Translations under genes and position numbers: made by a program
Notes under the pieces: generated by a model
Seen by the model: only the letters and a program-made list of their open reading frames with translations
Database searches by the model: none
Told to the model about the DNA's origin: nothing
Shown: positions 7,640 through 15,449 of the stretch, in pieces
Numbering within the stretch: position 1 is the stretch's first letter
Layout of the letters: each line of letters begins with the position of its first letter
Assembly (NCBI RefSeq): GCF_026385485.1
Contig: NZ_JANIDX010000008.1
Coordinates: 1-64,000 of the forward strand
Direction of reading: 5' to 3'
Length of the DNA: 64,000 nt
DNA from: Bombella pollinis
GTDB taxonomy: Bacteria; Pseudomonadota; Alphaproteobacteria; Acetobacterales; Acetobacteraceae

Positions 7640-9316
7640 TCAATGCTTCCGGCCAACGATAAGGGACGAAGGATGACGGTCCAGATAATCTGCTAGCATC
7701 TGGAAGGAATGGGACATCCGCGTCAGTTGTACAATAAGGGCCTCAATATTTCGGCGGGCATCTGTATCCCCTCCATAAGCCCCAAGCAGGGTCTTTGCTT
7801 GGCCCAAAGCCCCATTGAGATTCTCCATAATCGCGGGGAGATTCTGGTCTGCATGGCTCAGCAAATGATTCAACGACTCTAAAGAGGCCCGCAAAGCTGT
7901 AAGAGAGCGCGCCGTATCAGGGCTACTGATTCGCTCATCACTATGGGCTAAGAGGTCGCTCAAATGCTCGCCTATTTGCGTCAGCGGCATGGCAGAAATC
8001 TTATTCGTAATCGTGGAGACAGACTGAAGGATACCATCCATACCACCCGGTTCGCTGGGGATAACAGCCACCCCCCCTTCAAAAGAGAGAGTGGCAGGCT
8101 TCCCGGCGGCCTCATGAACAAAAGTGAAGGCAATCATCGATTCCCCTGTCAGGAAGCTGACATTCTGGACCGAAGCCCGCATCCCTTCTGCAACAAAATC
8201 GCCCAATAATTGGGACATATTCTTCGGGTCGCCATCGCTTTCCCCAACAACACGTTCGGGTTCTAACTGCATCTCAACACGCACGCGAGGATTATGGGAT
8301 TTATTACCCAGCTCCAGATGGACACCTGTTACTTGGCCAATTTGCAGGCCAAACATGGTGACCTTGCTCCCTTCTGTTAGCCCACCAACGGCTGCATCAA
8401 CATAAGTAACTACCCGTACACGGTGCCGATACCGGGCATTATCAGCGTCATCCTGCGTCTCATAAAGATGAAACACGGAATTAGACGCCGCTACAGGTGT
8501 ATCCTCATCCTGCACTTTATCAGGCCGCCCAAAGGCAACACCGCCAGACAGCAACGCTTGAATGGATTGCAAACGAATCTTCAACCCACCGGGGCCAAAA
8601 CCAATCTGCATCCCAGAGACATTCCAAAAACGGCTATCGGTCCGCAAATAACGGTCATACGGGGCTTTAACAAACACGCGCAACAGCAAGGGACCTTCAC
8701 CCCCGGGAGGTACAGTATATCCCAGCACCTCACCTACCTGCATATCACGGTAGAAGATAGGCGCACCCGGCCCAAGAGAGTCCAGCTTGGAGGAGACCAA
8801 CCAATACATGCTCCCCGGCTGGTCAGACCGCACACCTGGAGGGTTCTTCAACCCCTGAAAATGGCTTTGATACCGCCCCCCTTTTGGATCGCCGGGGTCC
8901 ATCGCAATATAAGCCCCGGAAAAGAGCGTATCCAACCCAGTAATGCTCGTCCCATTAATACGCGGGCTTACAACCCAAAAGCGCGTATGCTCATTTAACG
9001 CGCGAGAATCGATACCGCTCATTTGGACGGTAACATCAGCATGGGTCATGTCTGGGCTTAGCGTGACAGACTGCACAACACCCAAGGTGACGGCCTTGTT
9101 TTTCACCTGTGTTTGGCCGGGGATAATGCCATCAGCGGCATCAAAGGAAATAACAATACGCGGGCCCATCGTGGCAAAATGCTGCCATGCCAACCAACCT
9201 GATATGCCCAACGCAATGACAGGAATAATCCAAAGAACGGAAAAGCGGGCTGGGCGGGTCTCCCCGGCTACATCACGCCAATGGCCCGGATGTTTCTTAT
9301 GCTGCTCGTCACTCAC
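7640..9316 (-). CDS. pqiB: PqiB, MCE-domain intermembrane lipid transport protein
   Basis: A 558-residue protein with one N-terminal membrane helix (VLWIIPVIALGISGWLAW) and three successive MCE domains in the periplasmic part, then a helical C-terminus of the kind that forms the PqiB needle. MCE proteins carry phospholipids between inner and outer membranes. It overlaps pqiA by 4 bases and is followed closely by pqiC. MCE repeats are seen near residues 50-150, 165-270 and 300-400. The regulator of the operon is not apparent. Confidence 0.92.
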   Translation of the reverse strand: MSDEQHKKHPGHWRDVAGETRPARFSVLWIIPVIALGISGWLAWQHFATMGPRIVISFDAADGIIPGQTQVKNKAVTLGVVQSVTLSPDMTHADVTVQMSGIDSRALNEHTRFWVVSPRINGTSITGLDTLFSGAYIAMDPGDPKGGRYQSHFQGLKNPPGVRSDQPGSMYWLVSSKLDSLGPGAPIFYRDMQVGEVLGYTVPPGGEGPLLLRVFVKAPYDRYLRTDSRFWNVSGMQIGFGPGGLKIRLQSIQALLSGGVAFGRPDKVQDEDTPVAASNSVFHLYETQDDADNARYRHRVRVVTYVDAAVGGLTEGSKVTMFGLQIGQVTGVHLELGNKSHNPRVRVEMQLEPERVVGESDGDPKNMSQLLGDFVAEGMRASVQNVSFLTGESMIAFTFVHEAAGKPATLSFEGGVAVIPSEPGGMDGILQSVSTITNKISAMPLTQIGEHLSDLLAHSDERISSPDTARSLTALRASLESLNHLLSHADQNLPAIMENLNGALGQAKTLLGAYGGDTDARRNIEALIVQLTRMSHSFQMLADYLDRHPSSLIVGRKH

Positions 9317-10758
9317 GCTTTTTCGGGCTCCATATCCTGTAATGCCGGTTTATCGCTTTCCCCTTTTTGCGAGGCGCGATCAAACGATTCTTGATTATAC
9401 CCTGCGGCATCCCACATGCAGCGTGGGTCATACAAATCCGCTGCGAAAATAGTTAATACCACCACCATGGCAAAAAAGACCACACCGGGCTCGGCCTCAA
9501 CACTTGCCATAATGCCAAAGCGCACAACAGCCGCCAAAATGGAAATCATGAACACATCAATCATCGACCAACGGCCAATAACAACAACGAGTTTATAAAG
9601 CCGGGTAAGTCGCCTCAGCCCTGCAAGGCTCGCCTTCCCACGATATTGGCAGATAATCATCAAGCCCAGCAGGACAATCTTTAAAACGGGCACGGTGATA
9701 CTCGCAAATAAGACAAGTAAGGCTAGAAAATAAAGGTCGGATTGCCAAAGCTGTATCACGCCAGAGATAATTGTGCTGGGATGGCCGTGGCCCATCCTGA
9801 TAAAGGCCATAACAGGCAATAAATTAGCGGGAATGTAAAAAATTAACGCTGCCAATAAAAATGACAAAGCAGCGCGTAATCCGTTGCGCTTCCGCCGCCG
9901 TAATATCTGCCCACAACGAGGGCAATCTCCCATATCGCGCTCATCATCCACAACATGCCGTGCTACAAAGCTCATACCGCACGCATGGCAGGAGAGCATA
10001 TGCTTCTCCGGTGGGATGATGCGGTTTTCTATCTGATACACACCTAATTTACGCCGCTGCTGGACAGAGCGATGATGCCAGATCATCTCTACATCGAATG
10101 TAGAATCCATCGCCGCCATCAACAGCATCAATCCGCCCAGCAAAAACACCCCCGGCTGGAGTGTAACAAGAGCGAGGTCCACCAATTTGGTATAAGCCAC
10201 CAAAACCCCAATAACGAAGACCTCTATCATGGACCATGGGCGTAACCGCTCATACCATGCCATAAGCGGGCGCACCCATAAGGGCATCTCACGGCGTGAC
10301 GCTCCGTATAAAATCACCGCCATAAGACATAGAACAATGCCAGGCATCAGCACGCTTGCAAGCAATACTAGAATACTAATTCCACCAAAGCCTTGTCGGG
10401 CCAGCTCCATCGGGCCGCGATAAAGCGATACCGTGCTCTCCCGCCCATAGACATTGATCGTCAAAAGCGGGCTGACCAATAACACAATGTACAGAGCCAA
10501 AGAGGCAAGGCAGAAAATTAACGGCCCGCCAATCTCATCAGTTTTACGGCGGCGGGCCATTGTCTCCCCACACCGTGCACAAGTCAGCACATGACCGGGC
10601 TTTAACGGTGGGAAATGCTGAAACAGGCCACAGCCAGCACATTCATGCACGCCTTCCACAATTTTAAGATGTGGCTGCTCGCTCTCCTGCCGTGTGAAAC
10701 TCAAGGACCCGCCTTGGATCCACAACCCCTTATGAAAATGGTCTTTTCTAAGCATCAT
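9313..10758 (-). CDS. pqiA: PqiA, paraquat-inducible inner membrane protein
   Basis: Inner-membrane partner of PqiB. Two halves each begin with a rubredoxin-like CxxC pair (CAGC/CARC, then CHAC/CPRC) and continue with about four membrane helices, the usual duplicated PqiA layout. The start at ATG 10758 (MMLRKDHF) gives 481 residues; an in-frame TTG at 10812 would add 18 residues but has no binding site. Function is inferred from the E. coli Pqi system: lipid trafficking and envelope stress tolerance. The operon order pqiA-pqiB-pqiC is complete. Confidence 0.92.
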   Translation of the reverse strand: MMLRKDHFHKGLWIQGGSLSFTRQESEQPHLKIVEGVHECAGCGLFQHFPPLKPGHVLTCARCGETMARRRKTDEIGGPLIFCLASLALYIVLLVSPLLTINVYGRESTVSLYRGPMELARQGFGGISILVLLASVLMPGIVLCLMAVILYGASRREMPLWVRPLMAWYERLRPWSMIEVFVIGVLVAYTKLVDLALVTLQPGVFLLGGLMLLMAAMDSTFDVEMIWHHRSVQQRRKLGVYQIENRIIPPEKHMLSCHACGMSFVARHVVDDERDMGDCPRCGQILRRRKRNGLRAALSFLLAALIFYIPANLLPVMAFIRMGHGHPSTIISGVIQLWQSDLYFLALLVLFASITVPVLKIVLLGLMIICQYRGKASLAGLRRLTRLYKLVVVIGRWSMIDVFMISILAAVVRFGIMASVEAEPGVVFFAMVVVLTIFAADLYDPRCMWDAAGYNQESFDRASQKGESDKPALQDMEPEKA

Positions 10759-10833
10759 CTTCTCATGCTCTGTTGCGCGCCTCTCTGCAAGCCTCCTTCG
10801 CCCTCTTAACAAGAAATAATTTTACCCATACCA

Positions 10834-10862
10834 TTGCCCCCCTTTGTAATTTTTTGTATAGG
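10834..10862 (+). promoter_or_regulatory. Candidate sigma-70 promoter of tRNA-Thr
   Basis: TTGCCC (10834-10839), a 17-base spacer and TATAGG (10857-10862) lie 11 bases ahead of the tRNA. The geometry is right for a tRNA promoter. Confidence 0.6.
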
Positions 10863-10873
10863 CTCGACCGGAC

Positions 10874-10948
<75 letters not shown>

Positions 10949-10974
10949 TGTTCCTTATAGGAGCAACGCGCTAT

Positions 10975-11772
10975 ATGATTGCGACCGTGCCGTCATTTTT
11001 GCCCGGACACGCTATCGCCATCCTCCCAGCAGATTTTGGGCTAGTCTGCTTCTTCGCTATCCTCTTTTTGCAATATCGCCGTTACGTCAAACGCAAGCGC
11101 AAAGCATGGCTTGTACTATGCCGCCTGATTGTCCAACACCAAAATACGCTCGCACAACGCCGCCAGACATGTTTGACGAAGGATCATTACGGCATCATCC
11201 ATAAAAAACGCTGGGATACGGAGCTGGACTATTTTTGCCGCGCTATTTTACGTCCGGCTTTAAACCAGCAGACACTCGGGCAATTTTGGCCTATCCTCCA
11301 AAAGCCTATCATGCGGCGTATTCATCGGGTTACAAAAACTCTCCTCAAACGCCAACAAAACGCCCTTACCCAACTACAAGATAGCGCGCCAGACCTTCCC
11401 CCAGAACAATTCACAACTGCTATGGACCCGCTAGATTATGAGCGTTTTTGTGCAGGGTTGCTCTGTAAAGCAGGCTGGAAAGCCGTAGCAACCCCACCGG
11501 GGAGTGACCAAGGGGTGGATATTCTTGCCGAGCAAGCGGGTATTCATTTTGTTGTTCAATGCAAGCTTTATACACGACCAGTCGGCAATAAGGCCGTGCA
11601 GGAGATTTTTACAGCACGACAGCATCGTCATGCTCATTATGCTGCTGTGGTCTCTAATGCCGGTTACACACGCTCCGCTCGGCAATTAGCCCACGCAACG
11701 GGTGTGCATTTACTGCATCACAGCCAGCTTACAACCCTGAGTCTTGAGGACCTCCAGCCCGCCTTAGCCTAA
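10975..11772 (+). CDS. Membrane-anchored Mrr-like restriction endonuclease
   Basis: A predicted nuclease of the PD-(D/E)xK superfamily. The C-terminal 115 residues form a Mrr-like domain: DPLDYERFCAGLL, then GSDQGVDIL and VVQCK, giving the D...QxK catalytic pattern, and YTRSARQLA near the end. The N-terminus has one hydrophobic helix and a basic stretch, so the enzyme is probably held at the inner membrane. I place the start at ATG 10975, 11 bases after AGGAG; an in-frame ATG at 10948 shares a base with the tRNA CCA end and has no binding site. No methylase is nearby. Its target is unknown. Confidence 0.75.
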   Translation: MIATVPSFLPGHAIAILPADFGLVCFFAILFLQYRRYVKRKRKAWLVLCRLIVQHQNTLAQRRQTCLTKDHYGIIHKKRWDTELDYFCRAILRPALNQQTLGQFWPILQKPIMRRIHRVTKTLLKRQQNALTQLQDSAPDLPPEQFTTAMDPLDYERFCAGLLCKAGWKAVATPPGSDQGVDILAEQAGIHFVVQCKLYTRPVGNKAVQEIFTARQHRHAHYAAVVSNAGYTRSARQLAHATGVHLLHHSQLTTLSLEDLQPALA

Positions 11773-11784
11773 TACCAGACATAG

Positions 11785-11813
11785 AAAAGGCCGGCTCTTA
11801 CACCGGCCTTTTC
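11785..11813. terminator. Bidirectional terminator between the nuclease gene and ahpF
   Basis: AAAAGGCCGG and CCGGCCTTTT flank an 8-9 base loop, giving a strong stem with T-runs on both strands. It can end the nuclease transcript and the convergent ahpF transcript. Confidence 0.85.
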
Positions 11814-11834
11814 TCCCTTCAGAGCCGCTAAGCT

Positions 11835-13403
11835 TTAGGAGGCTGCTGGGACGCGGATCAAATGGTCAAAGGCGGAGAGAGCGGCTTTTGCCCCTTCACC
11901 CATAGCGATGATGATCTGCTTATAAGGCACCGTGGTCGCATCACCAGCGGCGAACACGCCGGGGATGGAGGTACGGCAGCGTTCATCAATGCCAATCTCA
12001 CCGATGCGGGACATCTCGATGCTGCCACCTTTCAGCCAGTCTGTGTTCGGCAACAAGCCAATCTGCACAAAGATGCCGTCAACATCGATGCTATGCTCGC
12101 TATTATCCTTCACATCCTGCCAGCTTAGGCCCGTCATCTTACGGCCATCACCACGAATCTCGGTTGTGCGTGCATTCACCACAATATCGACATTCGGCAA
12201 GCTACGGAGCTTATTTTGCAGCACCTCATCGGCTGTTAAGACCGGGTCATATTGGAGCAGCGTCACGCGGGAGACGATACCGGCGAGGTCGATAGCCGCT
12301 TCCACACCGCTATTACCACCGCCAGCCACAGCCACCGGACGTCCCTTAAAGAATGGGCCATCACAATGCGGGCAGTACGCCACACCGCGTGTACGATATT
12401 CTTCCTCGCCCGGTACGTTCAGCTGACGCCAGCGAGCACCCGTTGCCACAATGATGGTACGCGCCTTAAGATGCGCGCCGCTCTCCAGCACGATCTCATG
12501 CAGCCCACCTTCCTTCTCAGCAGGGATGAGCTTTGCTGCACGCTGCGCCGTAATGACACGAACATCATAGCTACGAACATGCTGCTCCAGATTCTTCGCC
12601 AGAGCGGGGCCTTCCGTCTCCGGTACAGAGATAAAGTTCTCAATCCCGGCTGTATCCATGACCTGACCACCAAAGCGTTCAGCCAGGATACCGGTCCGCA
12701 CACCTTTACGCGCGGTATAAATCGCCGCAGCACAGCCTGCTGGGCCGGAGCCAATCACCAACGTATCAAACGGGGCTTCATCATTCAGCTTCTCAGAGGC
12801 TTTTGCAGCACCCTCTGTATCAATCTTAGCCAGAATCTCCGGCAGTTCCATCCGCCCGGTGGAGAAACGCTCCCCATTGAGGAAGACTTGCGGCACAGAG
12901 CGTACATCACGCTCATTCACCTCATCTTGGAACAATGCCCCATCAATAGCGGTATGATGGATGTTCGGGTTAATCACGCTCAGCGTATTGAGAGCCTGCA
13001 CAACATCTGGGCAGTTATGGCAGGAAAGGGAGAAATAGGTCTCGAAGTGGAACTCACCCTTTAGAGCCTTAATCTGCGCAATCTGCTCAGCCTCAACTTT
13101 TGGGGGATGACCGCCCACCTGTAGCAGAGCCAGCACCAGAGAGGTGAACTCATGCCCCATTGGGATACCGGCAAAACAGACCTGAACATCAGAATCCGCA
13201 GCACGAATCACAAAGGAAGGACGGCGAGAGTCCGTGCCATTATCTTGATAGGAAACTTTATCAGAGAGTTCGGAAATTTCTGTCAGAAACTCCTTCATCT
13301 CACGGGACTTGTCGCCCTCATCGAGGGAGGCAACAAGCACAATATTATGGCGCAGATGCTGGAGGTACCCTCTCAGCTGGCCTTTAAGATCATCGTTCAG
13401 CAT
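11835..13403 (-). CDS. ahpF: Alkyl hydroperoxide reductase subunit F
   Basis: NADH-dependent flavoprotein disulfide reductase that recycles AhpC. The 522-residue protein has the N-terminal tandem thioredoxin-like domain with CHNC, a Rossmann FAD motif (VIGSGPAGCAAAIYTARKG), the active-site CPHC, and a C-terminal FAD contact (GVFAAGDATTVPYKQ). Length equals the family norm. A GGAGAG binding site precedes the ATG. It lies downstream of ahpC, but two terminators separate them, so expression may be partly independent. Confidence 0.96.
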   Translation of the reverse strand: MLNDDLKGQLRGYLQHLRHNIVLVASLDEGDKSREMKEFLTEISELSDKVSYQDNGTDSRRPSFVIRAADSDVQVCFAGIPMGHEFTSLVLALLQVGGHPPKVEAEQIAQIKALKGEFHFETYFSLSCHNCPDVVQALNTLSVINPNIHHTAIDGALFQDEVNERDVRSVPQVFLNGERFSTGRMELPEILAKIDTEGAAKASEKLNDEAPFDTLVIGSGPAGCAAAIYTARKGVRTGILAERFGGQVMDTAGIENFISVPETEGPALAKNLEQHVRSYDVRVITAQRAAKLIPAEKEGGLHEIVLESGAHLKARTIIVATGARWRQLNVPGEEEYRTRGVAYCPHCDGPFFKGRPVAVAGGGNSGVEAAIDLAGIVSRVTLLQYDPVLTADEVLQNKLRSLPNVDIVVNARTTEIRGDGRKMTGLSWQDVKDNSEHSIDVDGIFVQIGLLPNTDWLKGGSIEMSRIGEIGIDERCRTSIPGVFAAGDATTVPYKQIIIAMGEGAKAALSAFDHLIRVPAAS

Positions 13404-13461
13404 GATTCTCTCCAGAAGCTCTGGTGCTCAAAAACACTCTGTTAAGGCCATAAGCCCTATG

Positions 13462-13495
13462 AAAAAGGAGGCGCGCCACAGCACAGCACGCCTCC
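13462..13495 (-). terminator. Second terminator between ahpC and ahpF
   Basis: On the minus strand GGAGGCG pairs with CGCCTCC over a 15-base loop and is followed by TTTTTC. It lies just beyond the first terminator, between ahpC and ahpF. Confidence 0.75.
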
Positions 13496-13497
13496 CC

Positions 13498-13522
13498 AAA
13501 AAGGTGGGGAGAGGCCCCCACC
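13498..13522 (-). terminator. First terminator after ahpC
   Basis: On the minus strand GGTGGGG and CCCCACC form a 7-bp stem followed by TTTTT, about 23 bases past the ahpC stop. Confidence 0.8.
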
Positions 13523-13544
13523 AATATCCCTTAATAGGATGTGA

Positions 13545-14117
13545 TCAGATCTTGCCGACCAGGTCCAAAGAAGGGTTCAGAGTAGCTGTATCACCGCCCT
13601 CTTTCCACTTAGCAGGGCAGACCTCACCGGGGTGAGCTGCAACATACTGAGCGGCACGGATCTTATCGAGCAGCTCCGCAGCACTACGGCCTACGCCCTC
13701 GGAAGTGATCTCCATGTACTGGATCTTCCCTTCTGGGTCGATCAGGAAGGTCGCACGGTCAGCTGTGTGGCTGCCATCAGCACGCAGAGCATCGAAGTTA
13801 CGTGCAATATCACCAGAAGGATCGCCGATCATGGTGTACTGCACCTTCCCAATAGCTGGGGATGTGTCGTGCCATGCTTTATGCGTGAAGTGCTTATCGG
13901 TAGAGACACCGAAGATCTCTACACCCAGCTTTTGGAATGTAGCGTAATTCTCAGCGAGGTCTTCCAGCTCTGTCGGACAGACAAAGGTGAAGTCAGCCGG
14001 ATAGAAGAAGACGACAGACCATTTGCCGCGTAGGTCCGCATCGGAGACCTGAAGGAACTTACCATCACGGAAAGCCTGAGCGGTAAAAGGCTTAATTTCG
14101 GAACCAATAGCAGGCAT
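13545..14117 (-). CDS. ahpC: Alkyl hydroperoxide reductase subunit C (2-Cys peroxiredoxin)
   Basis: Typical 2-Cys peroxiredoxin that reduces H2O2 and organic peroxides. The peroxidatic cysteine is C47 in FTFVCPTE and the resolving cysteine is C167 in HPGEVCPAK. ATG at 14117 follows a strong GAGGAGG site and gives 190 residues (MPAIGSEIKPF); the frame continues upstream but without such a site. It is divergent from oxyR, the expected activator, and upstream of ahpF, its reductase. Confidence 0.97.
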   Translation of the reverse strand: MPAIGSEIKPFTAQAFRDGKFLQVSDADLRGKWSVVFFYPADFTFVCPTELEDLAENYATFQKLGVEIFGVSTDKHFTHKAWHDTSPAIGKVQYTMIGDPSGDIARNFDALRADGSHTADRATFLIDPEGKIQYMEITSEGVGRSAAELLDKIRAAQYVAAHPGEVCPAKWKEGGDTATLNPSLDLVGKI

Positions 14118-14247
14118 GGAGACCTCCTCATTTACTAACAAAGTGTAAACTTCCACCGAACTTGTGGAGCCCCTCATGGGAGCAACCGAAGCGCGAGAAA
14201 GTCAAGCAAGTTTATTGGTACCCCACCCTAAGGGTAACGTCTAATTG

Positions 14248-14288
14248 AGAGTTATTATGAGTATAATTAAGAATCATTATCAATCTTT
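14248..14288. promoter_or_regulatory. AT-rich operator candidate between ahpC and oxyR
   Basis: The 230-base divergent intergenic region holds an AT-rich block centred here that includes AATCATTATC, which matches half of a classical Fur box (13 of 19 positions over the whole site). No clear tetrameric ATAG/CTAT OxyR site was recognised. A role in OxyR or Fur control is inference. Confidence 0.3.
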
Positions 14289-14347
14289 CATTCCTTTCCA
14301 TCTTTCCCTCTTGGCTCTGCCTCCAACTCCGCTTATGGATAGACTCT

Positions 14348-15298
14348 ATGTCCTACGTTCCTCTCTCCGGTTTGTCCCTACGGGACATCGAATATGTTGT
14401 CGCAGTTGATGATCTGCGTAATTTTTCCCGCGCGGCTGAGCGTTGTGGCGTCAGTCAGGCGGGGCTTTCTGAGCAAGTACGCAAGCTAGAGCAGCTTCTT
14501 AATGTTACTTTGTTCGAACGCTCCCGCCGGCATGTTGCCCCCACGCCAGAAGGTGAACGACTCATCGCCTTAGGGCGCGACGTCCTCGCTTCTGCTCGCA
14601 ATCTGCTAGAAGTCGCTCGCGCTCATACGGGGCCGCTGGATGGCTTGCTGCATATCGGCGTTATCCCAACCTTAGGGCCTTATTATATTCCCGGCCTTCT
14701 CCCACGGTTGCGGCAAAAATACCCTCAGCTCGGTTTGCGGTTAAGCGAAAATACAACGCCAAACCTTGTCCAGCTTCTCCGCCAAGGTAGCCTTGATGTT
14801 GCCTTTATGGCACCAACCACCGCGACCGAATCGCTAGAGCATGCGCCGCTCTTTCAAGAGCCATTCTTAGCTGTGTTCCCAAAAGACCACGAGCTTGCCC
14901 ATAAGAAGAATCTCTCCATCAATGACCTAGCACGCCCTGATTTGCTCTTGTTGGAGGATGGCCATTGCTTGCGTGACCAAGCTCTCTCCCTCTGCCCCAG
15001 CAATTTCCGCGCCCAAGACCAGCGTCTTGCAACTAGCTTGGAAATGTTATGGCACATGATTGGCGCAGGAGAAGGTTTCTCCCTCATACCGCGCCTTGCT
15101 CTTAATAATCGGCATGAGTTTGAGGGGCTTGTTACGATTCGTGAACTTAACGAGGCTGAAGCCCGGCGGACAATTAGCCTTGTCTGGCGTCCATCCGACC
15201 CACGAGCAACCTCCTTCCGTGAGTTAGCCAACTTCCTCCGCGTTGCCACGCCAGAAGGATGCCTCCCCCTGCCCAAAACAAAAATCCCTACCACCTAA
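14348..15298 (+). CDS. oxyR: Hydrogen peroxide-inducible regulator OxyR (LysR family)
   Basis: LysR-type transcription factor that senses peroxide through a disulfide. The N-terminal winged helix-turn-helix spans roughly residues 10-70 (FSRAAERCGVSQAGLSEQVR). In the effector domain GHCLRDQALSLC supplies C207 and C216, nine residues apart, exactly as C199 and C208 of E. coli OxyR. Those two cysteines separate it from other LysR proteins. It is divergent from ahpC, so regulation of ahpC/ahpF is very likely. A terminator follows. Confidence 0.94.
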   Translation: MSYVPLSGLSLRDIEYVVAVDDLRNFSRAAERCGVSQAGLSEQVRKLEQLLNVTLFERSRRHVAPTPEGERLIALGRDVLASARNLLEVARAHTGPLDGLLHIGVIPTLGPYYIPGLLPRLRQKYPQLGLRLSENTTPNLVQLLRQGSLDVAFMAPTTATESLEHAPLFQEPFLAVFPKDHELAHKKNLSINDLARPDLLLLEDGHCLRDQALSLCPSNFRAQDQRLATSLEMLWHMIGAGEGFSLIPRLALNNRHEFEGLVTIRELNEAEARRTISLVWRPSDPRATSFRELANFLRVATPEGCLPLPKTKIPTT

Positions 15299-15322
15299 AA
15301 GCAGAACAGGACATATCATCAT

Positions 15323-15363
15323 AAAAAGGGGGGAAAGAGCCATGGCTTCTTCCCCCCTTTTTC
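15323..15363 (+). terminator. Terminator after oxyR
   Basis: AAAAAGGGGGGAA pairs with TTCCCCCCTTTTT; strong stem and T-run 25 bases after the oxyR stop. Confidence 0.85.
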
Positions 15364-15387
15364 TTATCCATACCCTGCATATAGCAC

Positions 15388-15427
15388 GAAGAAGGCCGGG
15401 TGGATTATGATTCACCCGGCCTTCTTC
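15388..15427. terminator. Perfect 15-bp hairpin between oxyR and putA
   Basis: GAAGAAGGCCGGGTG (15388-15402) and its exact complement (15413-15427) enclose a 10-base loop. It lies 22 bases past the putA stop and probably terminates putA on the minus strand, although the T-run is poor. Confidence 0.65.
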
Positions 15428-15449
15428 ATCTATAAAGCGGAAGCCCCTC

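Noticed and set aside
12252..13064. 270-codon plus-strand frame opposite ahpF
   Set aside because: Antisense shadow; ahpF is unmistakable on the other strand.
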